A DNA stretch of 64,000 nucleotides from Rhodococcus sp. 1163 (GTDB lineage: Bacteria > Actinomycetota > Actinomycetes > Mycobacteriales > Mycobacteriaceae), in contig NZ_MKKX01000017.1 in assembly GCF_002091985.1 (NCBI RefSeq), forward strand, positions 372,001 through 436,000, written 5' to 3'. Every line of letters begins with the position of its first letter. The stretch's first letter is position 1. The notes under the pieces were generated by a model that was given only the letters and a program-made list of their open reading frames with translations, was not told the origin of the DNA and ran no database searches. Shown here piece after piece: positions 29,311-38,616 of the stretch. A program made the translations under genes and the position numbers.

Positions 29311-30990
29311 CTCTGCAGCATCCGACGCTGCCTCGAAGTACCACGCCATCACCAGCGCGCCCGGGTCGGTGACACCGCGGGCCGCCTCGCCGACGTACGA
29401 CGCGCGGCCGCGGTTCGCCGTCAATTCACTGGTGGATGCGGCACCTTCCGTGGCAGCCGCGGCGGCCGCATAGAGTCCGGCCACCAGTGACGCCGCCTCT
29501 TCCAACGCTGCCTCTTCCAACGCTGCCACGGCAGGAGCAAGGGCGTCGACCATCGTCTTGTCGCCGACCTGCGCGCCTCCGAGTTCGGTGATGCTGTCCA
29601 GTCCGTTCCGTGCGGCGCGCACGATGGCGTCGAGGTCAACGGCCTCACCGAGTTCACGGTAGAACTGCCGAAACCATAGCCCGAACAGCGCACCGGACGT
29701 TCCGCCCGCGTGACCCAGGTACGCCTCGGACACTGCCTCGAATACCGTTGCAGCCGGTAGTTCTTCGCGCATGCTGTCGAGATCGAGCCGATGGAGCGCG
29801 GCCACCATGTTGGTTCCGAAGTCCCCGTCCCCGGCTTTCCGGTCCAAATCTGTCAATGCCGGCTCTTCGTCGAGCACTCGCCGCACCCAACTCGATACCC
29901 ATTCACCCACGAATACGCTTGTGTCACTGCTGGTTACGCTAGGGGTGAAGCTCGGACCGAAGCTGCCTCGCTCGCCGACACCTCGGTACTCCGATTGCGC
30001 AGCATTGGGCCACCCAGGCGCGGATGTCGGCGCATCCCACAGTTGGAGGATCTCCTCGTCGACACGGACGAGCGTGATCGAAGCGCCTGCCATGTTCAGC
30101 GCCGTCACGAAGCTCCCGACGAGGGTGCGGGCTATGGTTATGTCCTTGTCCGACAGGTACTCTGCTAGCTCGCCGAACAGGAGATGCAGCTCCAGCGGAT
30201 GGGTGCCGCCCAGACCGTTGACGAAGGCGAGCACGGTGTCACCGCGTTCGAGCGCGAGCGAAGCCACCACGGCGCCCGCCAACTCGGCGACGATGTCTCG
30301 CGCCGACATCGTCGGAACACGAGACGTTCCGCGCTCGCCGTGGATACCGATGCCCAATTCGATCTCGTCTTCGGGCAGGTCGAACGACGGTGAAGCCGAA
30401 CCGGGAAGAGTGCACGAACCCAGGGCCACCGCCATGCTGCGCGAGTTCGATGCCACCCGCCGACCGAGCGCCGCAACCGCATCGAGCGAGTCACCCCGTT
30501 GCGCCGCTGCACCACATACCTTTTCGACGACCACCGTCGCTGCAGTCCCGCGGCGGCCGGGGCCGTCCCCATCGGAGCGTTCGGTCGCGACGTCGTCGTC
30601 GACCAGAACGAAATCCGTCTCGATACCGTCCTCGCGCAACAACTCCCGCGCGATGTGGAAGTTCATCACATCACCGGTGTAGTTCTTCACGATGTGCAAC
30701 ACGCCGCCGCCTGCGCTGATCGCCTTGGATGCTTCATGCACCTGTAGTGCATTCGGCGAGGTGAACACCAGTCCAGGGCACACTGCGGTGAGCATCCCCT
30801 CGCCGATGAAGCCTGCGTGCATCGGTTCGTGGCCTGATCCGCCACCTGACAGCAACGCGACCTGGCCCTGCGGGATTCGGTCGCGTCGGGAAAGAAATCC
30901 TGGATCGGGTTGCCAGGTAATGTCGCCGGTGGTAGCCACCAGGCCGCGGAGTGCGTCGGCAACGAACGTGTCGGCTGAGTTGACGAACAT
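29293..30990 (-). CDS. ATP-dependent dihydroxyacetone kinase (DhaK-DhaL fusion)
   Basis: 565 residues. DhaK part (1-330): GGGSGHEPMHAGFIGEGML, HIVKNYTGD and the substrate-binding His in GIGIHGERG. DhaL part (about 360-565): DLDRKAGDGDFGTNM for ATP/Mg, LGHAGGTSGALFG and GDKTMVDAL. The single-chain layout is that of ATP-using kinases rather than the PTS-dependent split form. A duplicated ALEEA stretch sits near residue 495. It phosphorylates dihydroxyacetone for glycolysis. Confidence 0.93.
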   Translation of the reverse strand: MFVNSADTFVADALRGLVATTGDITWQPDPGFLSRRDRIPQGQVALLSGGGSGHEPMHAGFIGEGMLTAVCPGLVFTSPNALQVHEASKAISAGGGVLHIVKNYTGDVMNFHIARELLREDGIETDFVLVDDDVATERSDGDGPGRRGTAATVVVEKVCGAAAQRGDSLDAVAALGRRVASNSRSMAVALGSCTLPGSASPSFDLPEDEIELGIGIHGERGTSRVPTMSARDIVAELAGAVVASLALERGDTVLAFVNGLGGTHPLELHLLFGELAEYLSDKDITIARTLVGSFVTALNMAGASITLVRVDEEILQLWDAPTSAPGWPNAAQSEYRGVGERGSFGPSFTPSVTSSDTSVFVGEWVSSWVRRVLDEEPALTDLDRKAGDGDFGTNMVAALHRLDLDSMREELPAATVFEAVSEAYLGHAGGTSGALFGLWFRQFYRELGEAVDLDAIVRAARNGLDSITELGGAQVGDKTMVDALAPAVAALEEAALEEAASLVAGLYAAAAAATEGAASTSELTANRGRASYVGEAARGVTDPGALVMAWYFEAASDAAESVLAQ

Positions 30991-31095
30991 GACCCCACCC
31001 TAGGCGGCATGAAAGAGGACTTCCATCCCCGTCCCCTGACCGACCAAGTCGATTACAGCCGGGGTGTTGCCCTGACAACGGCGAACCGCGCTGCG

Positions 31096-33063
31096 CTAGT
31101 TACGTTTCCCCGCGAACACCACATAGAGCACACGCAAGAACAAGATCGCACTGATAAGGATCAGGTTGAAGCCGAATATCTCGTAGAGGGTGATCGACTC
31201 GGCGACCTGCGGCCCGCCCGGATTAGCCAGCAGCACCACGGCCATGATCCCGGCGACCCCACCCAGGAACGCCAGTACGACCTGATTGACCAGTCCCACG
31301 ATCAGCTTCCGGTCGCGCGAGTCGGAGAACAAGCCGAGGTTCACCTTCAACCGTCCTGCTTCGAGTGATGAGGCGACGCGGTCGAGGTGCCGTGGCATTC
31401 GGCGCAGGATCGGGAGCACGGTGATCAATTCGTCTTTCGCAGTCTCCTGCAGCGACGATGGGGAGAGCCGCTCGGTGAGTTGCCGCGAAGCGAAGGCGCG
31501 GGCTTCGGCGACCATACTGAGGCCGGGTGCGATCGCAGCCACCGTGCCTTCGAGTGTCCCGATTGCACGGAAGGCCTCGACCACCTCGTTGGGGATCACG
31601 AGCGCATAGTCGGAGACCAGGCGGACCAGATCTGTGAACATCTCCGCACTCGGGTCAGTGCCCACGGACATATGCAGCGCCATGAACCGCCCGATGCTCC
31701 GGCGCAGCGCGTCCTCGTCGACGTATTCAGGACGAACCACCAACCCTAACAGTGCATCACTTACCTGTTCAGGGTTGTTCTGCTCGAGTGCGAGCATGAA
31801 CTGCCCGAGACCTGCGCGCAGGTACGAGTCGATGCGTCCGACCGAGCCACAGTCGATGAACGCGGCCCGGCCGGCGTCCATCAGCACAATGTTTCCTGGG
31901 TGCGGGTCCGCATGGAATACACCATCGACGACTACCTGGCGTAACAGCGAGTCGAACAAGGTGTGGGCCAAACGTTCGCGCTCGGCAGGAGAGAGGGCAT
32001 CGAGGGCTCCCTTCGCGGCAAGCGTCGTACCCGAAGTGAACTCCATGACCAAGACCCGGCCGGTGGAGAAGTCCAAGAATGGTTCGGGCACAACAATTTC
32101 TGGTATCGACTCGTGATTACTGACAACCGCACGCAATGCGGCGAGGTTTCGAGCCTCGAACCGGAAGTCCAGTTCTTCACGCAGCGCGTCGGCAAACCCC
32201 TCCGTCAGCGCCGCAACCCCGATGGAGCGCCCCCACGATGTCGAATCCTCGAGTTTGCGTCCAGTTCTGGTAGCGATCTGGAGGTCACGCTCGACCAACG
32301 GTCCGATGCCAGGCCTTTGCACTTTCACCGCCACCTCTACGCCAGTGTGCAGACGTGCGCGGTGCACCTGCGCGATCGACGCAGCAGCGATCGGCTCGCG
32401 ATCGATCCGCGCGAAGGCGAGTTCTGGAGCGCACCCCAACTCGTCGCGCAAGATCTGGGCGATGTCCTGCCACTCGACGGGGGAAGCCTGCTGCTGCAGT
32501 CGGGACAGTTCGTCGAGGTACTCGCGAGGCAACAGATCCGCCCGGGTAGAGAGCATCTGACCGAACTTTACGAATCCCACCCCTGCTTCTTCCATGGCAG
32601 AGCGCAGTTCCTTTGCCCGCGATCGCCGCTGCTCAGGTGTTCCACCGAACGGCCCCCCTCGTACGCGCGCCATCCGGGGCAGGCCGTGCCTGAACGCCAC
32701 CACGACGAGTTGTAAGCCGCGCCGGGTCATAGAAATCTGTCTGCGGAATGCCCGCGCCATCTGATCCGGGCGGGCAAGGCTGCCCTGTGGGACGAGTAGC
32801 TCCATGAGGACCAAAGACAGCAACGCGACCAGGACGACGATCCCGATTTGCAACGGGATGAAAGCCAGCCGATTCGAGGTTTGCTGCCACACCACCTGAG
32901 ACTCGAAACCCACCTCGGCACCCAGCGCCAGCACTGCGGCCACTACCGACCGCATCAGCCCTGCGCGGAGACCTACGAGGCGACGAGCGACCGTCGTTAT
33001 CAGCGCGACCGACAGAACCGTGACCACCAAGGCTGTCAGCACGCTCGTTGTCGTCTGCCCCAC
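31096..33063 (-). CDS. ABC1/UbiB (AarF) atypical kinase, membrane-anchored
   Basis: 655 residues. N-terminal helices (to about 120), then the ABC1 kinase-like core: GVGFVKFGQMLSTRADLLP (KxGQ motif), AAASIAQVHRARL, VAVKVQRPG, FHADPHPGN and IDCGSVGRI, and two C-terminal membrane helices before AGKRN. The family acts in ubiquinone/menaquinone or lipid homeostasis. GTG 33063 with AAAGG upstream is preferred; a GTG at 33099 would add 12 residues. Confidence 0.9.
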   Translation of the reverse strand: MGQTTTSVLTALVVTVLSVALITTVARRLVGLRAGLMRSVVAAVLALGAEVGFESQVVWQQTSNRLAFIPLQIGIVVLVALLSLVLMELLVPQGSLARPDQMARAFRRQISMTRRGLQLVVVAFRHGLPRMARVRGGPFGGTPEQRRSRAKELRSAMEEAGVGFVKFGQMLSTRADLLPREYLDELSRLQQQASPVEWQDIAQILRDELGCAPELAFARIDREPIAAASIAQVHRARLHTGVEVAVKVQRPGIGPLVERDLQIATRTGRKLEDSTSWGRSIGVAALTEGFADALREELDFRFEARNLAALRAVVSNHESIPEIVVPEPFLDFSTGRVLVMEFTSGTTLAAKGALDALSPAERERLAHTLFDSLLRQVVVDGVFHADPHPGNIVLMDAGRAAFIDCGSVGRIDSYLRAGLGQFMLALEQNNPEQVSDALLGLVVRPEYVDEDALRRSIGRFMALHMSVGTDPSAEMFTDLVRLVSDYALVIPNEVVEAFRAIGTLEGTVAAIAPGLSMVAEARAFASRQLTERLSPSSLQETAKDELITVLPILRRMPRHLDRVASSLEAGRLKVNLGLFSDSRDRKLIVGLVNQVVLAFLGGVAGIMAVVLLANPGGPQVAESITLYEIFGFNLILISAILFLRVLYVVFAGKRN

Positions 33064-33241
33064 GGTGCCACGGCCTTTCGCTCGAGATGAATTTCGCACT
33101 GCCTAGCGACGTTTCGCCCGCCGCAGGCTCCGTTACCGTCCGGCAAGTTCGCTCTTACGCCCGATCATCAGGATTGGAACACGTGGTCCGACTTCACCTC
33201 GACTGCTCATTATTGCTGGTCTCCACCGATAGGGTGGCGGT

Positions 33242-33598
33242 ATGGAATTCGTATACAACGTCGTGGTGCTGGTGCACCTTGTCGCAATGGCCGCCATCGT
33301 GGGCGGGTATCTGACAGTAATCAAGGCGCCGCGGATCACCGAGGTGATGGTGTGGGGCGCGCGGATCGCGTTCTTGGCCGGCATCGTCCTCGTCGGATTG
33401 GGCGAGAGCGTGGATTCTCTGGGCAAGGACTACAACATGGGGAAGATCGGCGTGAAGTTGGTCGTCGGATTGGCCGTCGTCGCCTGTGCCGAGATCGCCC
33501 GCGCCCGGCAGAAGCGCTCCGAGCCAGTAGTGAACTTGGTCCATGCTGCCGGTGGACTGGCGATCGTGAATGTGATTGTCGCGGTGCTCTGGAACTAG
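33242..33598 (+). CDS. Conserved small membrane protein
   Basis: 118 residues, four predicted helices (5-27, 36-55, 70-87, 97-117) with short charged loops. TAGGGT (33230-33235) is 6 nt before ATG, so probably leaderless. Resembles small conserved Rhodococcus membrane proteins; function unknown. Confidence 0.78.
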   Translation: MEFVYNVVVLVHLVAMAAIVGGYLTVIKAPRITEVMVWGARIAFLAGIVLVGLGESVDSLGKDYNMGKIGVKLVVGLAVVACAEIARARQKRSEPVVNLVHAAGGLAIVNVIVAVLWN

Positions 33599-33684
33599 CG
33601 GGCGGTAGATCGACCGGCTGTATGTCGACCCTGCGCCTATTTCGGTCATAGGCAGATCCGAATCGCCGAAGGTAACCTTTGCCC

Positions 33685-34584
33685 GTGCCAGACAACAAGC
33701 AGCGAAATGTCATTCTCACCGGCGGAAATACCGGTATCGGTTACTTCACAGCACTCGAACTGGTCAAGCAGGGCGACCACGTCACGTTGGCCTGCCGGAA
33801 CTTGGACAAGGCGAACAGGGCAGCAGAGAAAATCGCCGCGGAGGCACCCGAAGGTACTGTCGACACCGCACACCTCGACCTCGCCGACCTCGGTTCGGTC
33901 CGCGAGTTCGCCGAGTCCGCCCCGAAGACCCTCGACGTTCTGATCAACAATGCGGGCGTGATGATGCCGGCGAGGAGAGCGGAAACCAAGGATGGTTTCG
34001 AGCTCCAATTCGGAACGAACCACCTGGGACACTTCGCATTGACCGGCCACCTGCTGCCGAATCTGCGTGCAGCAGATCACGCAACGGTCGTGACCGTCTC
34101 CTCGGTTGCGCACAAGCAAGGACCGAAGTTGGACTTCGACGACCTGCAAGCCGCCAACGGTTATCAACCGCAGCGGATGTATGCCAATTCGAAGCTCGCG
34201 AATCTACTGTTCGCTCTCGAACTGCAACGCAGGCTGGACAGGGCGGGAATTCCGATCACCAGCAATGCAGCGCACCCAGGTATTTCCGAGACTGCGCTCT
34301 ACACCAGCCCGGACGGTTTGGGGAGTTCGAAGATCGCCTCCCTCGCTGCTTCGATAGGGCTCAAGTTCATATCTCAGTCCGCACGCGCAGGTGCTCTTCC
34401 TACGCTGTACGCCCTCGAGAGCGGCGGGCCTGGCTCGTACAGCGGACCTACCTCGTTGTTCGAAGCCAGGGGCGTCCCCGGTCCGGCCAAAATGTCGTCC
34501 GAAGCTCAGGACGCAGAGCTTGCCGAAAAGCTCTGGCACGCAAGTGAAAGACTCACCGGGATCACGTACGACTTCGGGAAGTAG
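33685..34584 (+). CDS. Short-chain dehydrogenase/reductase (retinol-dehydrogenase type)
   Basis: 299 residues. Classical SDR marks: cofactor loop LTGGNTGIG, ACRN segment that favours NADP, NNAGVM, TVSSVAH with the catalytic Ser, and YANSKLAN with Tyr and Lys. The extended C-terminal region matches RDH-like SDRs. GAAGG upstream is 6 nt from a TTG at 33679 and 12 nt from GTG 33685; either may be used. Substrate unknown. Confidence 0.88.
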   Translation: MPDNKQRNVILTGGNTGIGYFTALELVKQGDHVTLACRNLDKANRAAEKIAAEAPEGTVDTAHLDLADLGSVREFAESAPKTLDVLINNAGVMMPARRAETKDGFELQFGTNHLGHFALTGHLLPNLRAADHATVVTVSSVAHKQGPKLDFDDLQAANGYQPQRMYANSKLANLLFALELQRRLDRAGIPITSNAAHPGISETALYTSPDGLGSSKIASLAASIGLKFISQSARAGALPTLYALESGGPGSYSGPTSLFEARGVPGPAKMSSEAQDAELAEKLWHASERLTGITYDFGK

Positions 34585-34662
34585 CTGAACGCTCTTGTGC
34601 AGCAATTACTTCTACCGTGACAGCCGGCCGACCGGACAATCTCGAACGAACGGGAGCACACA

Positions 34663-35475
34663 GTGATCGACAAGCAAAGCATCGTAAAGGCACTCATCGA
34701 GGAGTGGGCATCCATCGACGCGCTGGTGCGCGAACTGGACGAAGACCAGTGGGCCGCTTCCACGCCCTGCCCGGGCTGGAGCGTCCACAATGTGATCGCG
34801 CATATCGTCGGCACCGAACTCTCGCTCGCCGGGCAAACGCCTCCGGAATCCGACATCGACGTCAGCGCACTCGCGCACGTACACAACGACATTGGCGTGC
34901 TCAACGAAAAGTGGATACAGGCGTTCAGCCAACTGAGTCCTGCCGAGTTGATCGAACGGTTCCGGACGGTAACGGGCGATCGTGCTCGGACGCTCGAAGC
35001 GATGTCGGACGAGGACTTCGCCGCGCCGTCGTGGACCCCTGCAGGAAAAGCGACGTACGGACGATTCATGCGTATCCGGGTGTTCGACTGCTGGATGCAC
35101 GAGCAGGACATCCGCGACGCCATCGGGGCGACCGGAGGAATGGACAGTGTCTCTGCCGACTACTCGGTCGACGAAATCGTCCAAGGACTCGGATACATCG
35201 TCGGCAAACTAGGCAACGCCCCCGACGGCTCGTCGATCACCTTCGACCTGACCGGTAGCCGGCCTCGCCGCGCGCACGTCGACGTCACCGGGCGAGCACA
35301 GGTCGTCGAAGAACTGGCCGGCCCCGCGACGGTCACGATCGCGCTTCCGACCGGAGATTTCACCCGCCTGTGTGGGGGCCGGATCGACGCTTCCGCTGCG
35401 CTCGACCGGATCGAGTATCTCGGCGACGAGTCGCTCGGCCTGCAGATCGTCCAATCGTTGGCGTTCACCAAATAG
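34663..35475 (+). CDS. MDMPI-fold protein, probable mycothiol-dependent enzyme
   Basis: 270 residues. N-terminal DinB-like four-helix domain with the hallmark DQWAASTPCPGWSVHNVIAH and a metal-site His set (HNVIAHIVG, MHEQDIRDA), then a C-terminal SCP2-like domain. This maleylpyruvate-isomerase/TIGR03083-like family uses mycothiol in several known members. GTG 34663 has GGGAG at good spacing. Divergent? No: it is alone, convergent with the next tetR gene. Confidence 0.85.
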   Translation: MIDKQSIVKALIEEWASIDALVRELDEDQWAASTPCPGWSVHNVIAHIVGTELSLAGQTPPESDIDVSALAHVHNDIGVLNEKWIQAFSQLSPAELIERFRTVTGDRARTLEAMSDEDFAAPSWTPAGKATYGRFMRIRVFDCWMHEQDIRDAIGATGGMDSVSADYSVDEIVQGLGYIVGKLGNAPDGSSITFDLTGSRPRRAHVDVTGRAQVVEELAGPATVTIALPTGDFTRLCGGRIDASAALDRIEYLGDESLGLQIVQSLAFTK

Positions 35476-35487
35476 TTTCTGTCCTCG

Positions 35488-36015
35488 CTACGCCCCGGGG
35501 CCGTTGAGATACCTGGCAACCGGGGTACGTAGTGACGCAGCTTCGTAACCAAGTGCATTGTCGTGCCCACGCATCAACGCAACCGCGATGAGCCCTTCGC
35601 ACAGGGCAAGAAATCCCTTTCCTTGCCCCGCATCACCGAGCAGTTCAGTGGCACCCTCGGCTGAGAACAGACATCGAGCCAGGCGCTCGCGCGCCGCGGG
35701 TTCGACAGTCGGATCGATGGTCAGCGCGTGCCGTGCTCTCAGCTGATCCGCACGTTCGGTCAGGAGATCTTCCAGATAGGCGACCGTCACCTCCACGGGA
35801 TCGCCGGAGGTCGCTTGTTCGAACGCTGCACGTGACGACTCCGTGATTCGGTCGACCACCGCATCGATCAGGTCCTGCTTGGTGCGGAAGTAATACGAGG
35901 TCGAGCCGGGAGACAATTCGAGTGCCGAGTCGATCGCTCGGTGCGTCAGCGCACGCACGCCAGAGTGTGCGATCAGCGAGATCGCTGCGTCCGCAATCAC
36001 AGTTCGACGGTCCAT
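35488..36015 (-). CDS. TetR-family regulator, divergent from zapE-like gene
   Basis: 175 residues. N-terminal HTH: VRALTHRAIDSALELSPGSTS then YYFRTKQDLIDAVVD (about 20-55). ATG 36015 touches a 32-bp perfect palindrome that fills the gap to the divergent ATPase gene. A TAGAGT -10 inside it ends 7 nt before the start, so the transcript is probably leaderless. It most likely represses both genes. Confidence 0.9.
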   Translation of the reverse strand: MDRRTVIADAAISLIAHSGVRALTHRAIDSALELSPGSTSYYFRTKQDLIDAVVDRITESSRAAFEQATSGDPVEVTVAYLEDLLTERADQLRARHALTIDPTVEPAARERLARCLFSAEGATELLGDAGQGKGFLALCEGLIAVALMRGHDNALGYEAASLRTPVARYLNGPGA

Positions 36016-36047
36016 AACCGAGACTCTACATATGTAGAGTCTCGGTT
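36016..36047. promoter_or_regulatory. 32-bp perfect palindrome, shared divergent operator-promoter
   Basis: The left half AACCGAGACTCTACAT (36016-36031) is the exact reverse complement of 36032-36047. It carries two mirror-image TAGAGT -10 boxes (36035-36040 rightwards, 36028-36023 leftwards) placed 8 and 7 nt from the two ATG codons. Confidence 0.85.
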
Positions 36048-36048
36048 C

Positions 36049-36930
36049 ATGAGACCTGGAGTTCCCCGTTCCGGCTTCGACTCGTCGTTCACACTCGACA
36101 AGGCCCAAGCTGCTGCCGCCGATGCGCTCGCGGCTTCCGACTCGCGAGGCGTCTACCTCTGGGGACCCGCCGGGCGCGGCAAGACCTGGCTCCTCGACCA
36201 CTATGTCGAATCCGTTACCGGTGTCACCACGAAGCGAGTGCACTTCCACAGCTTCTTTCGCGACCTTCACGCGTCGTACTTTCGGCATGGATTCTCACTG
36301 ACGCGCGCCCTGGACGAACTGCTCGGAGACATCGCCGTGTTGTGCTTCGACGAATTGCACGTGCACGATATCGGCGACGCGAGGCTCCTCGCCCGCATGC
36401 TCGACGAACTGTTCGCCCGCGGGGTCACGTTGGTGGCGACGTCGAACTACCCACCCGCAGGCCTGTTGCCCAATCCACTGTTCCACGAGGCGTTTGCGCC
36501 CACGATCGCGCTGCTGGAATCTCGGATGCAGGTAATCGCAGTCGATGGACCGCTCGATTACCGAGCCGAAGGAATCTCCTCGACCAGATTCTCCAAGGGC
36601 ACATGGTCGATGGTGGATGCGTCGTCCGGGTGGTCGTTCACCGAACTCTGTGTCGAACCCAGATCGACGGGCGACTATCTGGCGATGATCGAAGGACTCG
36701 ACTCCCTGACAGTCCGCGACATACCGGCGCTGAAAGATGCAGACGACAATGCAGTCCAGCGCTTCTGCAATCTGATCGACGTGCTCTACGACGCCGATGT
36801 CCCGACGCAATTTCATGCCACGGTCCCGCTGGCAAGCTTCACAGCTGGATGTAGCAGCCTCGATATAGCGCGGACCTCGAGCAGACTGAGCGAGCTGGCC
36901 GCAGAAAGTAAGAGAGACACCCACTGCTGA
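36049..36930 (+). CDS. zapE: ZapE/AFG1-like AAA ATPase
   Basis: 293 residues. Walker A LWGPAGRGKT (about 37-46), HFHSFFRDLHA, Walker B VLCFDELHVHD, sensor-1 VATSNYPP and a C-terminal arginine-rich tail are those of the ZapE/AFG1 family, which in bacteria associates with FtsZ and in mitochondria with protein turnover. Slightly short versus E. coli ZapE. ATG 36049 has no Shine-Dalgarno; the palindrome's -10 is 8 nt away, implying leaderless mRNA. Confidence 0.9.
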   Translation: MRPGVPRSGFDSSFTLDKAQAAAADALAASDSRGVYLWGPAGRGKTWLLDHYVESVTGVTTKRVHFHSFFRDLHASYFRHGFSLTRALDELLGDIAVLCFDELHVHDIGDARLLARMLDELFARGVTLVATSNYPPAGLLPNPLFHEAFAPTIALLESRMQVIAVDGPLDYRAEGISSTRFSKGTWSMVDASSGWSFTELCVEPRSTGDYLAMIEGLDSLTVRDIPALKDADDNAVQRFCNLIDVLYDADVPTQFHATVPLASFTAGCSSLDIARTSSRLSELAAESKRDTHC

Positions 36931-36965
36931 CGGCGGTCGGGGGCGACAGCAGCAGCGGGTGTCTC
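36914..36965 (+). terminator. Long hairpin at the end of the zapE-like gene
   Basis: GAGACACCC-A-CTGCTG (36914-36929) pairs with CAGCAG-C-GGGTGTCTC (36950-36965), one mismatch, 20-nt loop. It includes the stop codon and lacks a T-tract, so it is either a weak terminator or an mRNA-stabilising hairpin. Confidence 0.5.
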
Positions 36966-37043
36966 ATTGTTCATTCGCCGCAGGTGGGAAGGTGGATGGG
37001 TCAAAGGCAGAAATTTCTTTTTCTCTGCCCCTAGCCTGGGTGC

Positions 37044-37421
37044 ATGCCTTTCACAGCAGCGAATCACTTCACCTTCGACGGCGACGACATCTCCGGGACA
37101 CTCGATTCGGGGGCGGTCGCGGGAGTACTCGTCGCGCAGATCGTTCTCAGCGGCGTGACTTTGGAATCGACGGCTGTGACGAGGTCGGATCTCGGGTGGG
37201 AGATTCGGGCGATCGTCGAGCAGGTTCATGATGGCAACTCCACTCATCTACTGGTCGTGGTGCCTCGGGTGAATATCGAGAACGAGCCGGTCGCGTTTTC
37301 GTCGTTCGCGGTGCTGTTCACCTCGCGCGGCAACGTGGCCGGTGATCGCTATGTCCACGGCGCGCTGGAGTCGTACGACGTGCGTTCGCTCTCGGGCACT
37401 GCGTCCCTTTCGGACAGCTAG
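37044..37421 (+). CDS. Hypothetical protein
   Basis: 125 residues, mixed strand content, no signal or membrane segment, no cysteine. TAGCCT (37032-37037) is 6 nt before ATG. Segment HLLVVVPRVNIENEPVAF looks conserved. Not recognised. Confidence 0.65.
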   Translation: MPFTAANHFTFDGDDISGTLDSGAVAGVLVAQIVLSGVTLESTAVTRSDLGWEIRAIVEQVHDGNSTHLLVVVPRVNIENEPVAFSSFAVLFTSRGNVAGDRYVHGALESYDVRSLSGTASLSDS

Positions 37422-37468
37422 AAGTTTCGAGCGGAATAGTTTCCCCTGGCACGTCGTTACCGTACAAG

Positions 37469-37488
37469 TCAATGCAAACGCATGGACT
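37469..37488. promoter_or_regulatory. Candidate MarR operator upstream of the LLM gene
   Basis: GTCAATGC (37469-37476) and GCATGGAC (37481-37488) are 8-bp arms with one mismatch around AAAC, 33 bp before the oxidoreductase start. Confidence 0.4.
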
Positions 37489-37521
37489 TTCGTTTCGACG
37501 ACTCGGTGCCCAGGAGCAGAC

Positions 37522-38616
37522 ATGCAATTCGGAATCTTCACCGTCGGCGACGTCACTGTCGACCCAACCACAGGCCAGGCGCCCACCGAGCATGAGCGCA
37601 TCAAGGCGATGGTCACCATCGCCAAGCATGCAGAGGAGGTCGGCCTCGACGTCTTCGCGACGGGCGAGCATCACAACCCGCCGTTCGTACCGTCCTCACC
37701 GACGACGATGCTCGGGTACATCGCTGCCCAGACCGAGAAGCTGATTCTTTCCACGTCCACGACGCTGATCACCACCAACGACCCGGTGAAAATCGCCGAG
37801 GACTACGCGATGCTTCAGCATCTTTCCGAAGGACGCGTCGACCTCATCATGGGCCGCGGCAACTCGGCACCGGTGTACCCGTGGTTCGGCCAGGACATCC
37901 GTCAGGGCATTCCGCTGGCACTCGAGAACTACCAGCTGCTCCGACGCCTGTGGACCGAGGATGTCGTCACCTGGAAGGGCAACTTCCGCACCCCGCTCGA
38001 CAACTTCACCTCTACGCCCCGCCCACTCGACGACATCCCACCGTTCGTCTGGCACGGTTCGATTCGAAGTCCGGAGATCGCCGAGATTGCGGCGTACCAC
38101 GGCGACGGATTCTTCGCGAACAACATCTTCTGGCCGAAGGAGCACTACATTGCGCTCATCAACCTCTACCGCGAACGCTACGAGCATTACGGACACGGCC
38201 GCGCAGACCAGGCTATCGTCGGCCTCGGTGGCCAGGCGTTCATGCGGAAGAACAGTCAGGATGCGGTGAACGAGTTCCGTCCCTACTTCGACAACGCGCC
38301 CGTCTACGGACACGGCCCGACCATGGAGGAGTTCACCGAGCAGACCCCACTGACGGTCGGTTCACCGCAGCAGGTGATCGAGAAGACGTTGGCGTTCGCA
38401 GACTTCTTCGGTGACTACCAACGCCAGTTGATCCTGATGGATCACGCTGGGCTGCCGCTGAAGACCGTACTCGAGCAGCTCGACCTCCTCGGCGAGGAAG
38501 TGGTGCCGACACTGCGCAAGGAATTCGCTGCACGTCGCCCCGAAGGAGTCCCGGAGAACCCGCCGACGCACTCGGCGATGCTCGCGGAAAAGAATGCCGT
38601 CAGTGTCTCCGTCTAG
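37522..38616 (+). CDS. LLM-class (luciferase-like) flavin-dependent oxidoreductase
   Basis: 364 residues, bacterial-luciferase TIM barrel: MQFGIFTVGDV start, GEHHNPPF, STTLITTNDPVKIAEDYAML, LIMGRGNSAPVYPWFG, FVWHGSIRSPEIAE and a C-terminal DFFGDYQRQLILMDHAG. It matches the CE1758-type FMN-dependent branch. Such enzymes use FMNH2 or F420H2 with oxygen or other acceptors; substrate unknown. CAGGAG is ideally placed before ATG 37522. The last 23 bp overlap the marR gene. Confidence 0.92.
   Translation: MQFGIFTVGDVTVDPTTGQAPTEHERIKAMVTIAKHAEEVGLDVFATGEHHNPPFVPSSPTTMLGYIAAQTEKLILSTSTTLITTNDPVKIAEDYAMLQHLSEGRVDLIMGRGNSAPVYPWFGQDIRQGIPLALENYQLLRRLWTEDVVTWKGNFRTPLDNFTSTPRPLDDIPPFVWHGSIRSPEIAEIAAYHGDGFFANNIFWPKEHYIALINLYRERYEHYGHGRADQAIVGLGGQAFMRKNSQDAVNEFRPYFDNAPVYGHGPTMEEFTEQTPLTVGSPQQVIEKTLAFADFFGDYQRQLILMDHAGLPLKTVLEQLDLLGEEVVPTLRKEFAARRPEGVPENPPTHSAMLAEKNAVSVSV

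Noticed and set aside
31009..31368. Small + strand gene after the dihydroxyacetone kinase start
   Set aside because: Runs antisense into the ABC1 kinase gene and looks like shadow translation; the 105-bp gap 30991-31095 shows no gene.
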